From positions 1 through 42,554 of the forward strand of contig CANMJR010000025.1 in assembly GCA_947498025.1 (NCBI GenBank): a stretch of 42,554 nucleotides of DNA, given 5' to 3'. The notes beneath the pieces were generated by a model, which did no database searches, had not been told where the DNA came from, and worked only from the letters and a program-made list of their open reading frames with translations. The DNA comes from Helicobacteraceae bacterium (GTDB taxonomy: Bacteria; Campylobacterota; Campylobacteria; Campylobacterales; Sulfurimonadaceae). The first letter of the stretch is position 1, and the number at the start of each line of letters is the position of its first letter. Positions 8,314 to 18,080 of this stretch are shown piece after piece. A program made the translations under genes and the position numbers.

Positions 8314-8712
8314 CTAGTTACCAGTTGTAGTAATGTTTTCGTCTTTAATTTTTGATGCTAAATCTTTCGCAGAAGCACCAACCAATTTAACTTTAGTAAC
8401 CATAGCACTGATTTTATGAACACTACGGATTGTTTCCATAGTAATTTCAGCCAATTCAGCGATAGCACTAATTCTTTCAACATTGATTACATAAGGTTTT
8501 ACGACACGAGAAGTAAATCCAATTTTAGGTAATCTTCTTGCAAGTGGAGTTTGTCCACCTTCAAAGTTTCTTTTTCTTGAACTACCAGAACGAGCAGTTT
8601 GACCTTTCCCACCACGAGTAGAAGTCTTGCCCATACCAGAACCTTGTCCACGACCAACACGCTTACGAGAAGATGTTGAACCTTCAGCAGGTGTTAAATT
8701 TTCAATACCCAT
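8314..8712 (-). CDS. rplO: 50S ribosomal protein L15
   Basis: L15 stabilises 23S rRNA in the large subunit. The 132 residues start with the glycine- and arginine-rich extension [20 protein letters not shown], which threads into rRNA, and continue with [15 protein letters not shown]. It follows rpsE by 3 bases; rpmD (L30), normally between them, is missing, as is usual in Campylobacterota. Confidence 0.97.
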   Translation of the reverse strand: MGIENLTPAEGSTSSRKRVGRGQGSGMGKTSTRGGKGQTARSGSSRKRNFEGGQTPLARRLPKIGFTSRVVKPYVINVERISAIAELAEITMETIRSVHKISAMVTKVKLVGASAKDLASKIKDENITTTGN

Positions 8713-8715
8713 TTT

Positions 8716-9156
8716 CTATCCTTTTATACAAGACAATGCTTCGATTGTAGCACGTACTAGTGTGTTTGGATTGTTAGAGCCAATTGATTTAGTAAGAATA
8801 TCTTTAACACCAGCAAGCTCAAGAACATGACGAGCAGCTCCACCAGAGATAACACCGGTACCTTCCGATGCAGGCTTTAATAAAACGCGGCTAGCGTTAT
8901 ATTTATGCTCAATATCGTGTGCAATCGTTGAACCTTTAATCTTAACAACTGTTAAGTTTTTAAAAGCGTTATCAACTGCTTTACGAATAGCATCTGGAAC
9001 CTCTTTAGCTTTACCAACACCATATCCAACAGTACCTTTTTTGTTACCTACAACGATAAGTGCAGTAAAACGAAAACGGCGACCACCTTTTACAACTTTA
9101 GTTACACGACCAATATTTACAATTGATTCTTCAAATTCATCTCTATTGATTTCCAT
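8716..9156 (-). CDS. rpsE: 30S ribosomal protein S5
   Basis: S5 is a decoding-fidelity protein of the small subunit that contacts S4 and S8. The 146 residues hold the dsRNA-binding N-terminal domain ([20 protein letters not shown], then [20 protein letters not shown]) and the C-terminal SDHp fold ([20 protein letters not shown]). It is 8 bases downstream of rplR in the operon. Confidence 0.97.
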   Translation of the reverse strand: MEINRDEFEESIVNIGRVTKVVKGGRRFRFTALIVVGNKKGTVGYGVGKAKEVPDAIRKAVDNAFKNLTVVKIKGSTIAHDIEHKYNASRVLLKPASEGTGVISGGAARHVLELAGVKDILTKSIGSNNPNTLVRATIEALSCIKG

Positions 9157-9164
9157 CTTGGCCC

Positions 9165-9521
9165 CTAGAACTTAATTTCGTTAGCACGAAGTGCGTCACC
9201 AAATGCAGCGATAACGCCATGGTATTGGTAACCATTACGGTCAAATACAATTTCAGATATGTTAGCTTTTTTTAGCGTAGCAGCAAATGCCGCGCCAAGT
9301 GCAGCTGCACCTTCTCTATTTGATTTGTGACCAGTTGACTTTGAGTGAAGTGCAGCCACAGTTGTAGCAGATACATCATCAATAGCTTGTACACTTATAT
9401 AACGATTTGAACGAAATACAGAAACACGAGGAAGTGAAGCACAACCAGATATTTTTGCACGAATACGGCGCTTACGCTTTAAGCGATTAGCAACTTTGCT
9501 TTTTAATACTTTAGCATTCAT
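9165..9521 (-). CDS. rplR: 50S ribosomal protein L18
   Basis: L18 binds 5S rRNA with L5 and L25 in the central protuberance. The 118-residue protein has the basic N-terminus [20 protein letters not shown], then [19 protein letters not shown] and the C-terminal block [20 protein letters not shown]. It follows rplF after 14 bases that contain a GGGGG run acting as ribosome-binding site. Confidence 0.97.
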   Translation of the reverse strand: MNAKVLKSKVANRLKRKRRIRAKISGCASLPRVSVFRSNRYISVQAIDDVSATTVAALHSKSTGHKSNREGAAALGAAFAATLKKANISEIVFDRNGYQYHGVIAAFGDALRANEIKF

Positions 9522-9535
9522 TTATACTCCCCCCC

Positions 9536-10072
9536 TTATTTCTTAGAAGTTTTACCGGCTTTACGCGCGATATGCTCTTCCATGTATTTAACACCTTTAC
9601 CTTTATAAGGCTCTGGCGGACGGAAAGAACGAATTTTAGCAGCAGCTTGACCTAGAGCTTGTTTATCATGACTTTTTATAGTAATAACATTCTTCTCTAC
9701 AACTGCTTCCATACTTTCTGGCAACTCATAGTTAATATCATGAGAATAACCTAACTGAAGATTAAGTACATTGCCATTTACAGCAGCACGGTAACCAACA
9801 CCATTGATTTCTAACTGCTTTGTATAGCCAGTTATTAAACCAGTCACTATGTTTGCAGCTAAAGCACGGTAAGTTCCCCAAAAAGCTCTATGAGTTTTTG
9901 CATCAGACAAATTAGCAAAAGTTAATGTATTTCCTTCAATAGTAAAAGCAACATTTCCTTTTGTATCTAAATCAACACTATGTTTGCCTTTAGCAAAAGT
10001 TATAACATTTCCATTTGAACTAACATTTATATCAGCAGTAAACTCTACCGGTAATTTTCCAATTCTTGACAT
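9536..10072 (-). CDS. rplF: 50S ribosomal protein L6
   Basis: L6 binds 23S rRNA near the factor-binding site. The 178 residues show two repeated alpha/beta domains, starting MSRIGKLPVEFTADINV and ending with the characteristic RSFRPPEPYKGKGVKYMEE. It follows rpsH after 9 bases. Confidence 0.97.
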   Translation of the reverse strand: MSRIGKLPVEFTADINVSSNGNVITFAKGKHSVDLDTKGNVAFTIEGNTLTFANLSDAKTHRAFWGTYRALAANIVTGLITGYTKQLEINGVGYRAAVNGNVLNLQLGYSHDINYELPESMEAVVEKNVITIKSHDKQALGQAAAKIRSFRPPEPYKGKGVKYMEEHIARKAGKTSKK

Positions 10073-10081
10073 GCTATCTCC

Positions 10082-10477
10082 CTACCAAACCGTACACATA
10101 ACTTCGCCACCAATGCCAAGCTCATACGCTTTGTCATTTGGTAGTACGCCATGTGATGTACTTACTATAATAGTGCCGTAACCATTTTTAAAACGCTTAA
10201 TCTCTTCTTTACCTTTGTAAACACGACGACCAGGTTTAGAAATTCTTTTAAGCTCATTAACTACAGTTTTACCTTGTTCATTGTACTTAAGTACAACTTT
10301 TATAGTTTTTTTAACGCCATCTTCAACAACATTACAGCTCTCAAGATAACCTTTATCAACTAAGATATTTGCTACTGCTTCAACACTCTTAGAGTGTACC
10401 AAAGTAGTAACATTTAATCTTCTCATACCAGCATTACGAATACGAGTTAAAGCATCCGATACTAAATCATTAATCAT
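10082..10477 (-). CDS. rpsH: 30S ribosomal protein S8
   Basis: S8 organises the central domain of 16S rRNA; in E. coli it also represses the spc operon by binding its mRNA. The 131 residues start [20 protein letters not shown] and end with the family signature [20 protein letters not shown]. An 82-nt gap with a strong hairpin separates it from rpsN upstream, the largest gap in this operon and a candidate place for such control. Confidence 0.97.
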   Translation of the reverse strand: MINDLVSDALTRIRNAGMRRLNVTTLVHSKSVEAVANILVDKGYLESCNVVEDGVKKTIKVVLKYNEQGKTVVNELKRISKPGRRVYKGKEEIKRFKNGYGTIIVSTSHGVLPNDKAYELGIGGEVMCTVW

Positions 10478-10497
10478 ATATTTTCCTTGCTTGTGAC

Positions 10498-10528
10498 TAT
10501 TTTAGTTACGAAAAAGTAAACTAAAATA
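10498..10528 (-). promoter_or_regulatory. Intra-operonic hairpin between rpsN and rpsH
   Basis: In plus-strand coordinates TATTTTAGTTAC (10498-10509) pairs with GTAAACTAAAATA (10516-10528), with one bulged base and a 6-nt loop. There is no T-run after it on the transcript, so it is not an obvious terminator. It lies just upstream of the rpsH ribosome-binding site (AAGGAA) and could be an mRNA processing or translational control element. Confidence 0.5.
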
Positions 10529-10559
10529 ATTACTAATTATCAGAAGTTTCCTCTTGGAC

Positions 10560-10745
10560 TTACCAAGAAGACTTTCTAACACCTGGGATTAATCCCTCAT
10601 TTGCCATTTTTCTAAAACAAACACGGCATATTCCAAAGTCACGAATAACAGAGTGTGGACGACCACAAATCTGGCAACGCGTGTAACCACGAACTTTAAA
10701 CTTTGGCTCTCTTGCTGCTTTAGCGATCATTGACTTCTTAGCCAT
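10560..10745 (-). CDS. rpsN: 30S ribosomal protein S14, zinc-binding short type
   Basis: This is the 61-residue C+ form of S14, part of the 30S head. The zinc ribbon is complete: CQIC, a 12-residue spacer, then CRVC. The N-terminus is [20 protein letters not shown]. It overlaps the rplE stop by one base, so it is translated in a coupled manner. No zinc-independent paralogue is seen in the window. Confidence 0.97.
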   Translation of the reverse strand: MAKKSMIAKAAREPKFKVRGYTRCQICGRPHSVIRDFGICRVCFRKMANEGLIPGVRKSSW

Positions 10746-11290
10746 TAGTTGCTCCCTTTAGTAAAAGGCATACCCATTTTCTCTAAAAGAGCAAAACCAG
10801 CCTTGTCAGAATCAGCAGTTGTAACAACTGTAATATTCATACCATGAATTTGCATGATTGAATCATAAGTAATCTCTGGAAAAATCAATTGCTCTTGTAA
10901 TCCAAAGTTGTAGTTACCACGACCATCAAAACCATTTCTAGGAACACCACGGAAATCCTTTACACGAGGAAGTGCAATAGAAATCAAACGGTCTAAAAAG
11001 TTGTACATGTTTTCACCACGAAGTGTTACACGAATACCAACCGGCATGCCTTCACGAACTTTAAAACCTGCAACAGATTTTTTAGCTATTACAGTAGTTG
11101 CTTTTTGACCGGCAATCGCTGTAATCGTATCTTCAATATTTTTAATAAGTTTATTGTCTTTCATTGCAAAACCTGCACCGACAGAGATAATAATTTTATC
11201 TACTGAAGGAACTTGCATAGGATTTTTAATACCTAAGTCAGCTTGTAATTCAGATTTTAAACCTAAATATTTTTCTTTAAAACGAGCCAT
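10745..11290 (-). CDS. rplE: 50S ribosomal protein L5
   Basis: L5 binds 5S rRNA and contacts the P-site tRNA. The 181 residues include the signature region [16 protein letters not shown] and the C-terminal half with [20 protein letters not shown] and NMTVVTTA-like residues ([20 protein letters not shown]). It is 4 bases downstream of rplX. Confidence 0.97.
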   Translation of the reverse strand: MARFKEKYLGLKSELQADLGIKNPMQVPSVDKIIISVGAGFAMKDNKLIKNIEDTITAIAGQKATTVIAKKSVAGFKVREGMPVGIRVTLRGENMYNFLDRLISIALPRVKDFRGVPRNGFDGRGNYNFGLQEQLIFPEITYDSIMQIHGMNITVVTTADSDKAGFALLEKMGMPFTKGSN

Positions 11291-11294
11291 CTAA

Positions 11295-11525
11295 TTATGC
11301 CTCCACTTTTCGTACATTTGAAACATCTATTGGCATCTCTTTATTTAAAAAGCCGCCTTTCGTGTTTTCTTCAGTTGGTTTAATAGCTTTTTTAGCTATT
11401 TTGCAACCCTCAACGATTACCTTGTTTTTCTTTGGCATAACTGCTAATACAGTTGCCTTAGTTCCTCGGTCATCTCCAGCGATTATCTCTACTGTATCGC
11501 CTTTTTTGAAATTAAACTTTGCCAT
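11295..11525 (-). CDS. rplX: 50S ribosomal protein L24
   Basis: L24 starts assembly of the 50S subunit. The 76 residues begin with a KOW motif ([20 protein letters not shown]) and contain [20 protein letters not shown]. The protein is shorter than the ~103-residue E. coli form but normal for this phylum. Its start overlaps the rplN stop by one base. Confidence 0.97.
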   Translation of the reverse strand: MAKFNFKKGDTVEIIAGDDRGTKATVLAVMPKKNKVIVEGCKIAKKAIKPTEENTKGGFLNKEMPIDVSNVRKVEA

Positions 11526-11893
11526 TAAACAACCTCCGGGGCAAGAGATACGATTTTCATAAATCCAGCGTAACGAACTTCACGACCAATTGGTCCGAAG
11601 ATACGAGTTCCTATTGGCTCTCTCTTGTCATCAAGTATAACAGCTGCATTGTCATCAAAACGGATAAGAGAACCGTTTTCACGTTGAATCTCTTTTCTAG
11701 TTCTAACAATAACAGCTTTTACCACTTTACCTTTTTTAACTTTAGAAGTCGGTGCCGCTTTTTTTACTGAAGCAATGATAACATCACCAACAGTAGCGTA
11801 GCGACGCTTTGAACCTCCAAGTACCTTAATACACATAATCTCTTTTGCACCTGTGTTATCAGCTACATTTAGACGAGTAAAACCTTGTATCAT
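11525..11893 (-). CDS. rplN: 50S ribosomal protein L14
   Basis: L14 forms part of the subunit interface and contacts L19. The 122 residues are the standard length, starting [20 protein letters not shown], with [14 protein letters not shown] and the C-terminal [20 protein letters not shown]. One-base overlaps on both sides (rpsQ and rplX) point to translational coupling. Confidence 0.98.
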   Translation of the reverse strand: MIQGFTRLNVADNTGAKEIMCIKVLGGSKRRYATVGDVIIASVKKAAPTSKVKKGKVVKAVIVRTRKEIQRENGSLIRFDDNAAVILDDKREPIGTRIFGPIGREVRYAGFMKIVSLAPEVV

Positions 11894-12144
11894 TATTGTG
11901 CTCCTGATACTACTGTTTTAAGTCTAAAAGATTTAGTCTTAGAAAGTGGGCGACACTCGATTGCAATAATCTCGTCTCCTACTTTTACTTCATTTCGTTC
12001 ATCATGTACTAGGTACTTTTTGAAACGCTTTACAACTTTATGGTAACGAGGGTGCATTACACGACGCTCTACCAGTAAAGATACTGTTTTATCGCCTGCA
12101 ATTTTAACTACACTACCTTGAATTTCACGCTTATGTGTCATCAT
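11893..12144 (-). CDS. rpsQ: 30S ribosomal protein S17
   Basis: S17 is a primary 16S rRNA binder. The 83-residue OB-fold protein contains [20 protein letters not shown], the conserved [19 protein letters not shown] and [17 protein letters not shown]. It is 6 bases downstream of rpmC. Confidence 0.97.
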   Translation of the reverse strand: MMTHKREIQGSVVKIAGDKTVSLLVERRVMHPRYHKVVKRFKKYLVHDERNEVKVGDEIIAIECRPLSKTKSFRLKTVVSGAQ

Positions 12145-12150
12145 TAGCCC

Positions 12151-12339
12151 CTAGTTTGCTACTGCAGTAAGTGCAGTATTGATTCTAGCAATGTCTTTTT
12201 TTGTAACACTTATTTCATTAGTATTAGTCAATTGCATCATCTTTTGTTTAATTTTTAAAGTAAAAAGTTCAGTCTTTTTTGCTTTAAGCATAGCTTGAAG
12301 TTCTGCTGAATTTTTATCTGCTAAATCAGAATATTTCAT
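12151..12339 (-). CDS. rpmC: 50S ribosomal protein L29
   Basis: L29 lies near the exit tunnel, next to L23. This 62-residue helical hairpin protein starts [20 protein letters not shown] and has the segment [17 protein letters not shown]. The start overlaps the end of rplP by 14 bases in a different frame, an overlap also seen in relatives. Confidence 0.95.
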   Translation of the reverse strand: MKYSDLADKNSAELQAMLKAKKTELFTLKIKQKMMQLTNTNEISVTKKDIARINTALTAVAN

Positions 12340-12751
12340 TGTTCATCTCCGCAGTGATTATTTTTGTTTTAAATGGCAATTTGTGCATTGCAAGAGTTAA
12401 TGCTTCACGAGCAAGCTCTTCCGGTACACCAGCCATTTCAAAAATGATACGACCCGGCTTAATGTTCATTACCCACGAATCAACTGAACCTTTACCCTTA
12501 CCCATACGAGTTTCAAGAGGTTTTGCAGTTAATGGTTTAGCTGGGAAAACACGAATCCAAATTTTACCACTTCTCTTAATGTGACGAGTTGCAGTAATAC
12601 GAGCCGACTCAATTTGACGAGAATTGATACGACCTGCTTCTACAGCTTTAAAAGCAATGTCACCGAAAGCTAACTTGTAGCCACTACGAGCATAACCACG
12701 GTTACGCCCTTTCATAACTTTACGATATTTTGTTCTTTTTGGCATCAACAT
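12326..12751 (-). CDS. rplP: 50S ribosomal protein L16
   Basis: L16 helps position the A-site tRNA in the large subunit. The 141 residues start [20 protein letters not shown], which matches the usual beginning of L16, so the first ATG is kept. Further signatures are [18 protein letters not shown]-like residues ([19 protein letters not shown]) and [20 protein letters not shown]. It is 2 bases after rpsC. Confidence 0.97.
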   Translation of the reverse strand: MLMPKRTKYRKVMKGRNRGYARSGYKLAFGDIAFKAVEAGRINSRQIESARITATRHIKRSGKIWIRVFPAKPLTAKPLETRMGKGKGSVDSWVMNIKPGRIIFEMAGVPEELAREALTLAMHKLPFKTKIITAEMNNEIF

Positions 12752-12753
12752 AA

Positions 12754-13464
12754 TTAATCAGCCTTTCTCGGAGCACGCTTAGGACGACGCGTCTCTTTAT
12801 TTGTATTTTCTTCTTTTACTTCTGCAGGAATACCTTTAGTAAGTACTTCACCTTTGAATATCCATACCTTTACACCAATACAACCATAAGTAGTATGCGC
12901 TTCAGCAAAACCATAATCAATTTTAGCACGCAAAGTATGAAGTGGAACGCGTCCCTCTAAGTACCATTCAGTACGAGCCATCTCTGCTCCACCTAAACGG
13001 CCAGAAACAGAAACTTTGATACCCTTAGCGCCAGAGCGTTGTGCACCTTGCATAACTTTTTTCATAGCACGGCGAAATGCAACACGACGCTCTAGTTGAG
13101 TAGCAACATTCTCAGCAACTAATTGCGCTGAAGTTTGAGCTTTTTTCTCTTCTTTGATATTTACAGCTACATCTTTACCTATAAGGTTTTGAAGAGAAGT
13201 TTTGATTTTCTCAATGTCAGCACCCTTTTTACCAATAATGATACCAGGACGAGCTGCAACGATAGTAACGCGAAGTCTCTTAACTGTTCTTTCTATAATG
13301 ATGTTAGCAACACCAGCATAGTAAAGTTCTTTTTTCAGGTATGTACGAATCTTGTGATCTTCACCTAAAGCTGCCGGAGCAGTTTTAAAATTAGGAAACC
13401 AACGGCTTTCCCAATTTCTGTTGATACCAAGACGTAAACCAATAGGATTAACTTTTTGACCCAT
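12754..13464 (-). CDS. rpsC: 30S ribosomal protein S3
   Basis: S3 forms part of the mRNA entry channel. The 236 residues start [20 protein letters not shown] and include a type II KH domain with the GxxG loop ([17 protein letters not shown]) and the C-terminal domain [21 protein letters not shown] short charged tail ([19 protein letters not shown]) ends the protein. It is one base after rplV. Confidence 0.98.
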   Translation of the reverse strand: MGQKVNPIGLRLGINRNWESRWFPNFKTAPAALGEDHKIRTYLKKELYYAGVANIIIERTVKRLRVTIVAARPGIIIGKKGADIEKIKTSLQNLIGKDVAVNIKEEKKAQTSAQLVAENVATQLERRVAFRRAMKKVMQGAQRSGAKGIKVSVSGRLGGAEMARTEWYLEGRVPLHTLRAKIDYGFAEAHTTYGCIGVKVWIFKGEVLTKGIPAEVKEENTNKETRRPKRAPRKAD

Positions 13465-13465
13465 A

Positions 13466-13783
13466 TTATTTACCCTCTACTTCTACTAATATATGTGCTG
13501 TCGGCTTTCTGATTCCTGATGCCATACCACGAGCTCTCGGACGAAATCTCTTAAGTACTGGACCATTGTCAACACGACATGAAGTAACAACACAATCTTC
13601 AGCTTCACTACCACTATTAGCAACTGCAGATGCAAGTACTTTAGCGATAATTTTTGCTGCTTTGTTTGGAGTAAATTCTAAAGCTGCTAATGCTTTTTCA
13701 GCATTCATACCTTGAATCTCTCTAGCAATTAGACGAGATTTAATAGGTGAAACACGGATGAATTTTAATAATGCTCTAGCCAT
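13466..13783 (-). CDS. rplV: 50S ribosomal protein L22
   Basis: L22 lines the exit tunnel through its long beta-hairpin and is a known site of macrolide-resistance changes. The 105 residues start [20 protein letters not shown], with the hairpin region around [20 protein letters not shown] and the C-terminal [14 protein letters not shown]. It is 2 bases after rpsS. Confidence 0.97.
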   Translation of the reverse strand: MARALLKFIRVSPIKSRLIAREIQGMNAEKALAALEFTPNKAAKIIAKVLASAVANSGSEAEDCVVTSCRVDNGPVLKRFRPRARGMASGIRKPTAHILVEVEGK

Positions 13784-13785
13784 GA

Positions 13786-14064
13786 TTAACCTACCTTTTT
13801 CTGTACAGAACCTTTATGGCCCTTGAATGTACGAGTTGGTGCGAATTCACCTAATTTATAACCAATGTGGTTCTCTGTAACATATACAGGAACAAATTGG
13901 CGACCATTATGAACATTGAATGTTAAACCAATCATATCAGGCAGAACTGTACTTCTACGAGACCATGTTTTTATTGGTTTTTTGTCGCCTGCTGCTTTTG
14001 CAGAAAGAACTTTTTTCATCAAGTGATCATCTATAAATGGACCTTTTTTTACTGAACGAGCCAT
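13786..14064 (-). CDS. rpsS: 30S ribosomal protein S19
   Basis: S19 sits in the 30S head beside S13. The 92-residue protein starts [20 protein letters not shown] and carries the signature [20 protein letters not shown]. Two bases separate it from rplB upstream. Confidence 0.98.
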   Translation of the reverse strand: MARSVKKGPFIDDHLMKKVLSAKAAGDKKPIKTWSRRSTVLPDMIGLTFNVHNGRQFVPVYVTENHIGYKLGEFAPTRTFKGHKGSVQKKVG

Positions 14065-14066
14065 TA

Positions 14067-14912
14067 TTAACCTACCCTTTTAGCGTTTGGTTTACGGCGA
14101 GTAATAATAAGTTTATCACTTGCTTTCTTACGACGAGTTTTAGCACCCTTCGTTGGTTTACCCCATGGAGTAACTGGGTGACGACCTGAGTTCGTTTTAC
14201 CTTCACCACCACCATGCGGGTGATCAACAGGGTTCATAGCAGAACCACGAGTCTGAGGACGAATACCCATATGGCGAGAACGACCAGCTTTTGCTATAAC
14301 AATGTTAATATACTCTTCATTTCCTACAGTTCCAATAGTAGCTAAACACTCACCCAAAACTAAACGCATTTCAGAAGATGGCATACGAAGTGAAACATAC
14401 TTTCCATCACGACCCATAATTTGAGCCGAAGTTCCAGCAGAACGAACCATTTGTCCACCCTTGCCAACTTTTAACTCAATATTGTGAACGACAGTACCGA
14501 CAGGAATATTTATTAATTTCATTGCATTGCCCGGTTTAACATCTAGACCAGTTTCAGCAGAAGATATAACATCACCAACATTCAAACCTTTTGGTTGAAG
14601 AATGTATCTTTTTTCACCATCAGCATAGTTGATAAGCGCTATACGACAGTTACGGTATGGATCATATTCGATTGCTGCCACTGTACCTGAGATACCGAAT
14701 TTATTTCTTTTGAAATCTACGATACGGTAAAGTTTTTTAGCACCCGCTTGTTTATGGCGAGAAGTGATACGACCATGATTATTACGACCTGCACTTGCAG
14801 GAAGTTTTATCAATAGTGAACGAACACTTGCTTTTGCAGTAATATCAGAATTATCAACATTTGTGTAAAAACGACGACTTGGTGTTGTTGGTTTATAAGT
14901 TTTTATTGCCAT
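14067..14912 (-). CDS. rplB: 50S ribosomal protein L2
   Basis: L2 lies near the peptidyl transferase centre and is needed for subunit association. The 281 residues include the RNA-binding region ([20 protein letters not shown]), [20 protein letters not shown] and the conserved C-terminal [20 protein letters not shown] with its essential histidine. One base separates it from rplW. Confidence 0.98.
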   Translation of the reverse strand: MAIKTYKPTTPSRRFYTNVDNSDITAKASVRSLLIKLPASAGRNNHGRITSRHKQAGAKKLYRIVDFKRNKFGISGTVAAIEYDPYRNCRIALINYADGEKRYILQPKGLNVGDVISSAETGLDVKPGNAMKLINIPVGTVVHNIELKVGKGGQMVRSAGTSAQIMGRDGKYVSLRMPSSEMRLVLGECLATIGTVGNEEYINIVIAKAGRSRHMGIRPQTRGSAMNPVDHPHGGGEGKTNSGRHPVTPWGKPTKGAKTRRKKASDKLIITRRKPNAKRVG

Positions 14913-14913
14913 A

Positions 14914-15195
14914 TTACACCGCCAAACTTTCTATTTGTGCACCTTCTGGCAATTTAACATAAAACTTTTTAAAGTTATTTTGTTTACCAGCTACACCACG
15001 GAATTTTTTAACTTTTCCGCTTTGATTAAGTGAGTTAATATTTGTTGGAATAATTCCAAAATACTCACGAAAAACTTCTTTAAGACCCATCTTAGTCATA
15101 CGCGGAGATGTTTGAACAACAATTACGCCGTCTTCTTGCATAGCAAGAGTCTTCTCTGTATATATTATTGACTTTATATCTGTAATATCTGCCAT
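14914..15195 (-). CDS. rplW: 50S ribosomal protein L23
   Basis: L23 sits at the tunnel exit and docks trigger factor and SRP. The 93 residues include [40 protein letters not shown] and [11 protein letters not shown]. The start shares one base with the rplD stop. Confidence 0.96.
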   Translation of the reverse strand: MADITDIKSIIYTEKTLAMQEDGVIVVQTSPRMTKMGLKEVFREYFGIIPTNINSLNQSGKVKKFRGVAGKQNNFKKFYVKLPEGAQIESLAV

Positions 15196-15809
15196 TATTT
15201 AGCCTCACTTACAAGATTTTCCCAAACCGCTTTTTCGATCACAACTGAACGATAATTAGCAGCTAAGAAAGCATTTAATTCATTAGACTCAATTACATAT
15301 GAAGCAGCGATATTTTCAAACGCTAAATATGTCGGTTCATCTAAAACAGACTTAACTAAAAGTACATCTCTTTGATTAAGAAGTTTAAACATAGCGAATG
15401 CATCTTTAGTCTTACCAGATGCGATTTCAATGCTATCAACTATAAAAAGCGTGCCGTTTTGTGCATGCTCATTCAAAGCGAAATGTAAAGCAAGTTTTTT
15501 TTGCTTCTTATTTACTTTTAAATCATAATTACGGTTGTTTGTAGGACCAAAAGCCTTACCACCACCAACAAAAACAGGAGAACGACGAGAACCTGCACGA
15601 GCACGTCCGCCACCTTTTTGAGCCCATGGTTTTTTACCACCGCCTCTTACACCTGCACGAGTTAAAGCAGATGCACTGTTAGCACGCTGTGCTGCCTGAG
15701 CTGATTTAACATACAAGTAAAGGTTATGCGGGTTGATACCTGCAAAACTCTCTGGCAACGCTAATTCAGAAGCTCTTTGCATTTTTTCATTTAGAACAAT
15801 TGCATTCAT
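15195..15809 (-). CDS. rplD: 50S ribosomal protein L4
   Basis: L4 forms the tunnel constriction and, in E. coli, also represses the S10 operon. The 204 residues contain the extended loop [20 protein letters not shown] followed by [20 protein letters not shown]. Start and stop overlap the neighbours rplC and rplW by one base each. Confidence 0.97.
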   Translation of the reverse strand: MNAIVLNEKMQRASELALPESFAGINPHNLYLYVKSAQAAQRANSASALTRAGVRGGGKKPWAQKGGGRARAGSRRSPVFVGGGKAFGPTNNRNYDLKVNKKQKKLALHFALNEHAQNGTLFIVDSIEIASGKTKDAFAMFKLLNQRDVLLVKSVLDEPTYLAFENIAASYVIESNELNAFLAANYRSVVIEKAVWENLVSEAK

Positions 15810-16384
15810 TATCTAGCTACCTTTAAACGACCTAAAGCACCATTAGCACCTGAAACAGAACCAGCTACTACTAAGATTTTATTCTCAGCATCGTAAGAGA
15901 TTATTTCATTTTTAACACTATTTTTTGTGTTACCGTATTGTCCAGGCATTTTTTTACCCTTCATTACACGACCTGGCCACTCAGCATTACCGATTGAACC
16001 TGTTCTACGACCAAATCTATGACCGTGTTCAGCAGGACCACCACTAAAATTCCAACGCTTCATAGCACCTGTAAAACCGCGACCTTTTGTATTAAAAGCC
16101 ACTTGAATTACTTTTGCTTCGATTAATGGAGCCAGCTCTAAATCACCAGCTTCACTGTTAGCTACACTCATTGTAGCAAAACGATTAAACTCAGTTGAAA
16201 GGCTATACTTTTTTTGTTGACCTTCAATTGCTTTATTCATTCTTTTACCACTATTGTAAGCTACAATCGCAGTACCTTCATTCACTTCACATACCTTAGC
16301 ATCTAATACTCTCAAAAGAGTAACAGCTTTACTCGGAACTGTGATAGTACGGCTCATACCGATTTTTTCAACAATATATTCCAC
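15809..16384 (-). CDS. rplC: 50S ribosomal protein L3 (GTG start)
   Basis: L3 is an early assembly protein whose loop reaches the peptidyl transferase centre. I place the start at a GTG (16382-16384), giving 191 residues that begin [20 protein letters not shown]. It is preceded by AAGGAG 6 bases upstream, and it avoids overlap with rpsJ, which ends at 16395. A longer frame to 16438 would add 18 residues unlike any L3 and overlap rpsJ. The signature [20 protein letters not shown] and [20 protein letters not shown] are clear. Confidence 0.96.
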   Translation of the reverse strand: MEYIVEKIGMSRTITVPSKAVTLLRVLDAKVCEVNEGTAIVAYNSGKRMNKAIEGQQKKYSLSTEFNRFATMSVANSEAGDLELAPLIEAKVIQVAFNTKGRGFTGAMKRWNFSGGPAEHGHRFGRRTGSIGNAEWPGRVMKGKKMPGQYGNTKNSVKNEIISYDAENKILVVAGSVSGANGALGRLKVAR

Positions 16385-16394
16385 GCCCGACTCC

Positions 16395-16706
16395 TTACTT
16401 ATCCATAGAGCGGACTTCGACATCCACTTCCGGTGCAAGATCTAGTTTCATTAGAGAATCAACAGTTTCCGGCGTAGCAGAAATGATATCGATAACTCTA
16501 GCGTGCATACGGATTTCAAACTGCTCACGAGAACTTTTGTTAATGTGTGGAGATTTTAATACCGTATATTTACGAATCTTTGTTGGCAAAGGGATTGGAC
16601 CACGAATTACCGCGCCTGTACGCTTTACAGCCTCAACTATTGATGCAACTGATCTATCAAGAACACGATGATCGTACGCTTTCAATTTTAAACGAATTTT
16701 TTCCAT
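16395..16706 (-). CDS. rpsJ: 30S ribosomal protein S10
   Basis: S10 is part of the 30S head and, as NusE, of transcription antitermination complexes. The 103 residues start [20 protein letters not shown] and include [20 protein letters not shown] and the C-terminal [20 protein letters not shown]. It is the first gene of the operon; AAGGAA precedes the start, and a promoter lies 60-85 bases upstream. Confidence 0.98.
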   Translation of the reverse strand: MEKIRLKLKAYDHRVLDRSVASIVEAVKRTGAVIRGPIPLPTKIRKYTVLKSPHINKSSREQFEIRMHARVIDIISATPETVDSLMKLDLAPEVDVEVRSMDK

Positions 16707-16761
16707 GTATTTCCTTCTAAAGAACTCGTCAGGTCTAGCCTAACTATTTTAAGGGACGCGA

Positions 16762-16790
16762 ATTGTAGCAAAAGAAAGAGTAATATTCAA
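16762..16790 (-). promoter_or_regulatory. S10 operon promoter
   Basis: On the minus strand TTGAAT (16785-16790) and TACAAT (16762-16767) are exactly 17 bases apart, with TG one base before the -10 box. The sequence after the -10 box (TCGCGTCCC) is GC-rich, like the discriminators of stringently controlled ribosomal promoters. The leader to rpsJ would be about 50 nt. Confidence 0.8.
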
Positions 16791-16827
16791 GGTTTTAGGG
16801 AGCAAAAAGTAAAATAGTATGGAATTT

Positions 16828-16856
16828 ACTTCCTTTTAATAAGGAAGTGATAAAAT
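16828..16856 (+). promoter_or_regulatory. Palindromic operator-like site and -10 box of the AAA ATPase gene
   Basis: ACTTCCTT (16828-16835) and AAGGAAGT (16841-16848) form a perfect 8-bp inverted repeat with a 5-nt centre. TAAAAT (16851-16856) follows as a likely -10 box. The inverted repeat would lie between -35 and -10, so a repressor bound here would block the promoter. There is no T-run that would make it a terminator. Confidence 0.45.
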
Positions 16857-16882
16857 AGCAGATATATTTTTTAGGAGTCATT

Positions 16883-17998
16883 ATGGAAATATTACTAGAA
16901 GAGTTTTATAAAACAGATATTTATTTAGAAAAATTTCATTACAGAAAGGCATTTCTTGAAGAACCTATTTATAACAGTGATAATATAAATAAAAATAGGG
17001 TTATTCTTTCGGCAAAAAGCTACCAAATAAATGGAATTACTCAAAGCGGAAAAACGAAGCTGATTAAAAACTATCTTTTGTCACTCAAAAAAAGCTCCTA
17101 CCTCTATATTGACTGCAGCGATATTAGAATAAATAGAGAGGAGCTAAACAGAACTCTTGCAAACTTTTGTAACGAAAATAAAATAGAGGTACTTGCCCTC
17201 GATAACTATACTAAAGAGATAGAGTTTGTAAATGTATCTCAACTAATTATAAGCTCGCAAACTCATCTTGATATAGATTCTTTGGAATCATTCTGGCTCT
17301 ATCCGCTTGATTATGAGGAGTTTTTGGCATATGAACATAAATATGACTCGAGTGCTTTAAATCACTTCTTCAAGCTTGGAGGGTTCCCATCCATGCACAA
17401 AATTCATTCAGATGAGAAAACATTATACATACAAAAAGCACTCAGATACGCCCTTGATGAAACGGAATTTGATGTCATCTGCTTTTGTGCAAAAATGATG
17501 TCGCAAAAAATCTCTCCCTTTACAATTTATGAAAGACTTAAAAGCAGTAGAAAAATATCAAAAGACAAACTCTATAAATCTTATGAAAATTTAGTTGAAA
17601 AAAAATATATTCATTTGCTAGAGAAGGTTGACTATCCCAAGGCTACAAAAAAACTCTACCTCTGTGACATCTCCCTAAAAACAGCACTTACTATTGACAA
17701 ACATTTTGGGCGTCTTTTTGAGAATATGATATATCTTGAGTTGTTAAAGGCAAACAGAGTCTGCTATTATGATGACGGGGTTGATTTTTATCTTCCGGAT
17801 ACTGAGGAGATTGTGCTTTGCATGCCTTTTACGGATGAGAGGGCACTTTTTAAAAAAATGGAGCAGATTGAGGCATTTATCTTTAGTTACCATGTAAAAA
17901 AAATTACGGCAGTAACTATGAACCATGAGGGAAGGATTTCTCATCCACTCTCAAAAGTAGAGATGATTCCCTTTGATTTATGGGCATTAGGAGATTGA
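16883..17998 (+). CDS. AAA_14/DUF4143-type ATP-binding protein
   Basis: This 371-residue protein resembles the archaeal-type AAA ATPase family with a DUF4143-like C-terminal half. The P-loop is NGITQSGKTKLIKNYLL (about residues 50-66). Further family features are FWLYPLDYEEFLAYEH, KLGGFPSMHKI and the LYLCDISLKTAL region followed by FGRLFENMIYLELL. The Walker B is weak (LALDNYT). The function of the family is not settled. The gene stands alone, divergent from the S10 operon, with a TTAGGAG ribosome-binding site. Confidence 0.7.
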   Translation: MEILLEEFYKTDIYLEKFHYRKAFLEEPIYNSDNINKNRVILSAKSYQINGITQSGKTKLIKNYLLSLKKSSYLYIDCSDIRINREELNRTLANFCNENKIEVLALDNYTKEIEFVNVSQLIISSQTHLDIDSLESFWLYPLDYEEFLAYEHKYDSSALNHFFKLGGFPSMHKIHSDEKTLYIQKALRYALDETEFDVICFCAKMMSQKISPFTIYERLKSSRKISKDKLYKSYENLVEKKYIHLLEKVDYPKATKKLYLCDISLKTALTIDKHFGRLFENMIYLELLKANRVCYYDDGVDFYLPDTEEIVLCMPFTDERALFKKMEQIEAFIFSYHVKKITAVTMNHEGRISHPLSKVEMIPFDLWALGD

Positions 17999-18043
17999 TT
18001 AAAAATATTTCAGCTTTGAGACCAAAATGAGAATGATTTTTGC

Positions 18044-18049
18044 TACAAT
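18044..18049 (+). promoter_or_regulatory. Extended -10 box of the chemoreceptor cassette
   Basis: TGCTACAAT (-10 box TACAAT at 18044-18049) lies 31 bases before the ATG at 18081. Its position inside the longer open frame that begins at 18027 argues that translation really starts at 18081. Confidence 0.5.
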
Positions 18050-18080
18050 TGTCAAAATATCTAACAAAGGGCTTTATTTC

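Noticed and set aside
16385-16438. Extended N-terminus of L3
   Set aside because: It would overlap rpsJ by 44 bases and add residues unlike L3; the GTG at 16384 has a good AAGGAG site.
18027-18080. Longer N-terminus of the CZB chemoreceptor
   Set aside because: A TGCTACAAT promoter lies inside it, while AAAGGG precedes the ATG at 18081.
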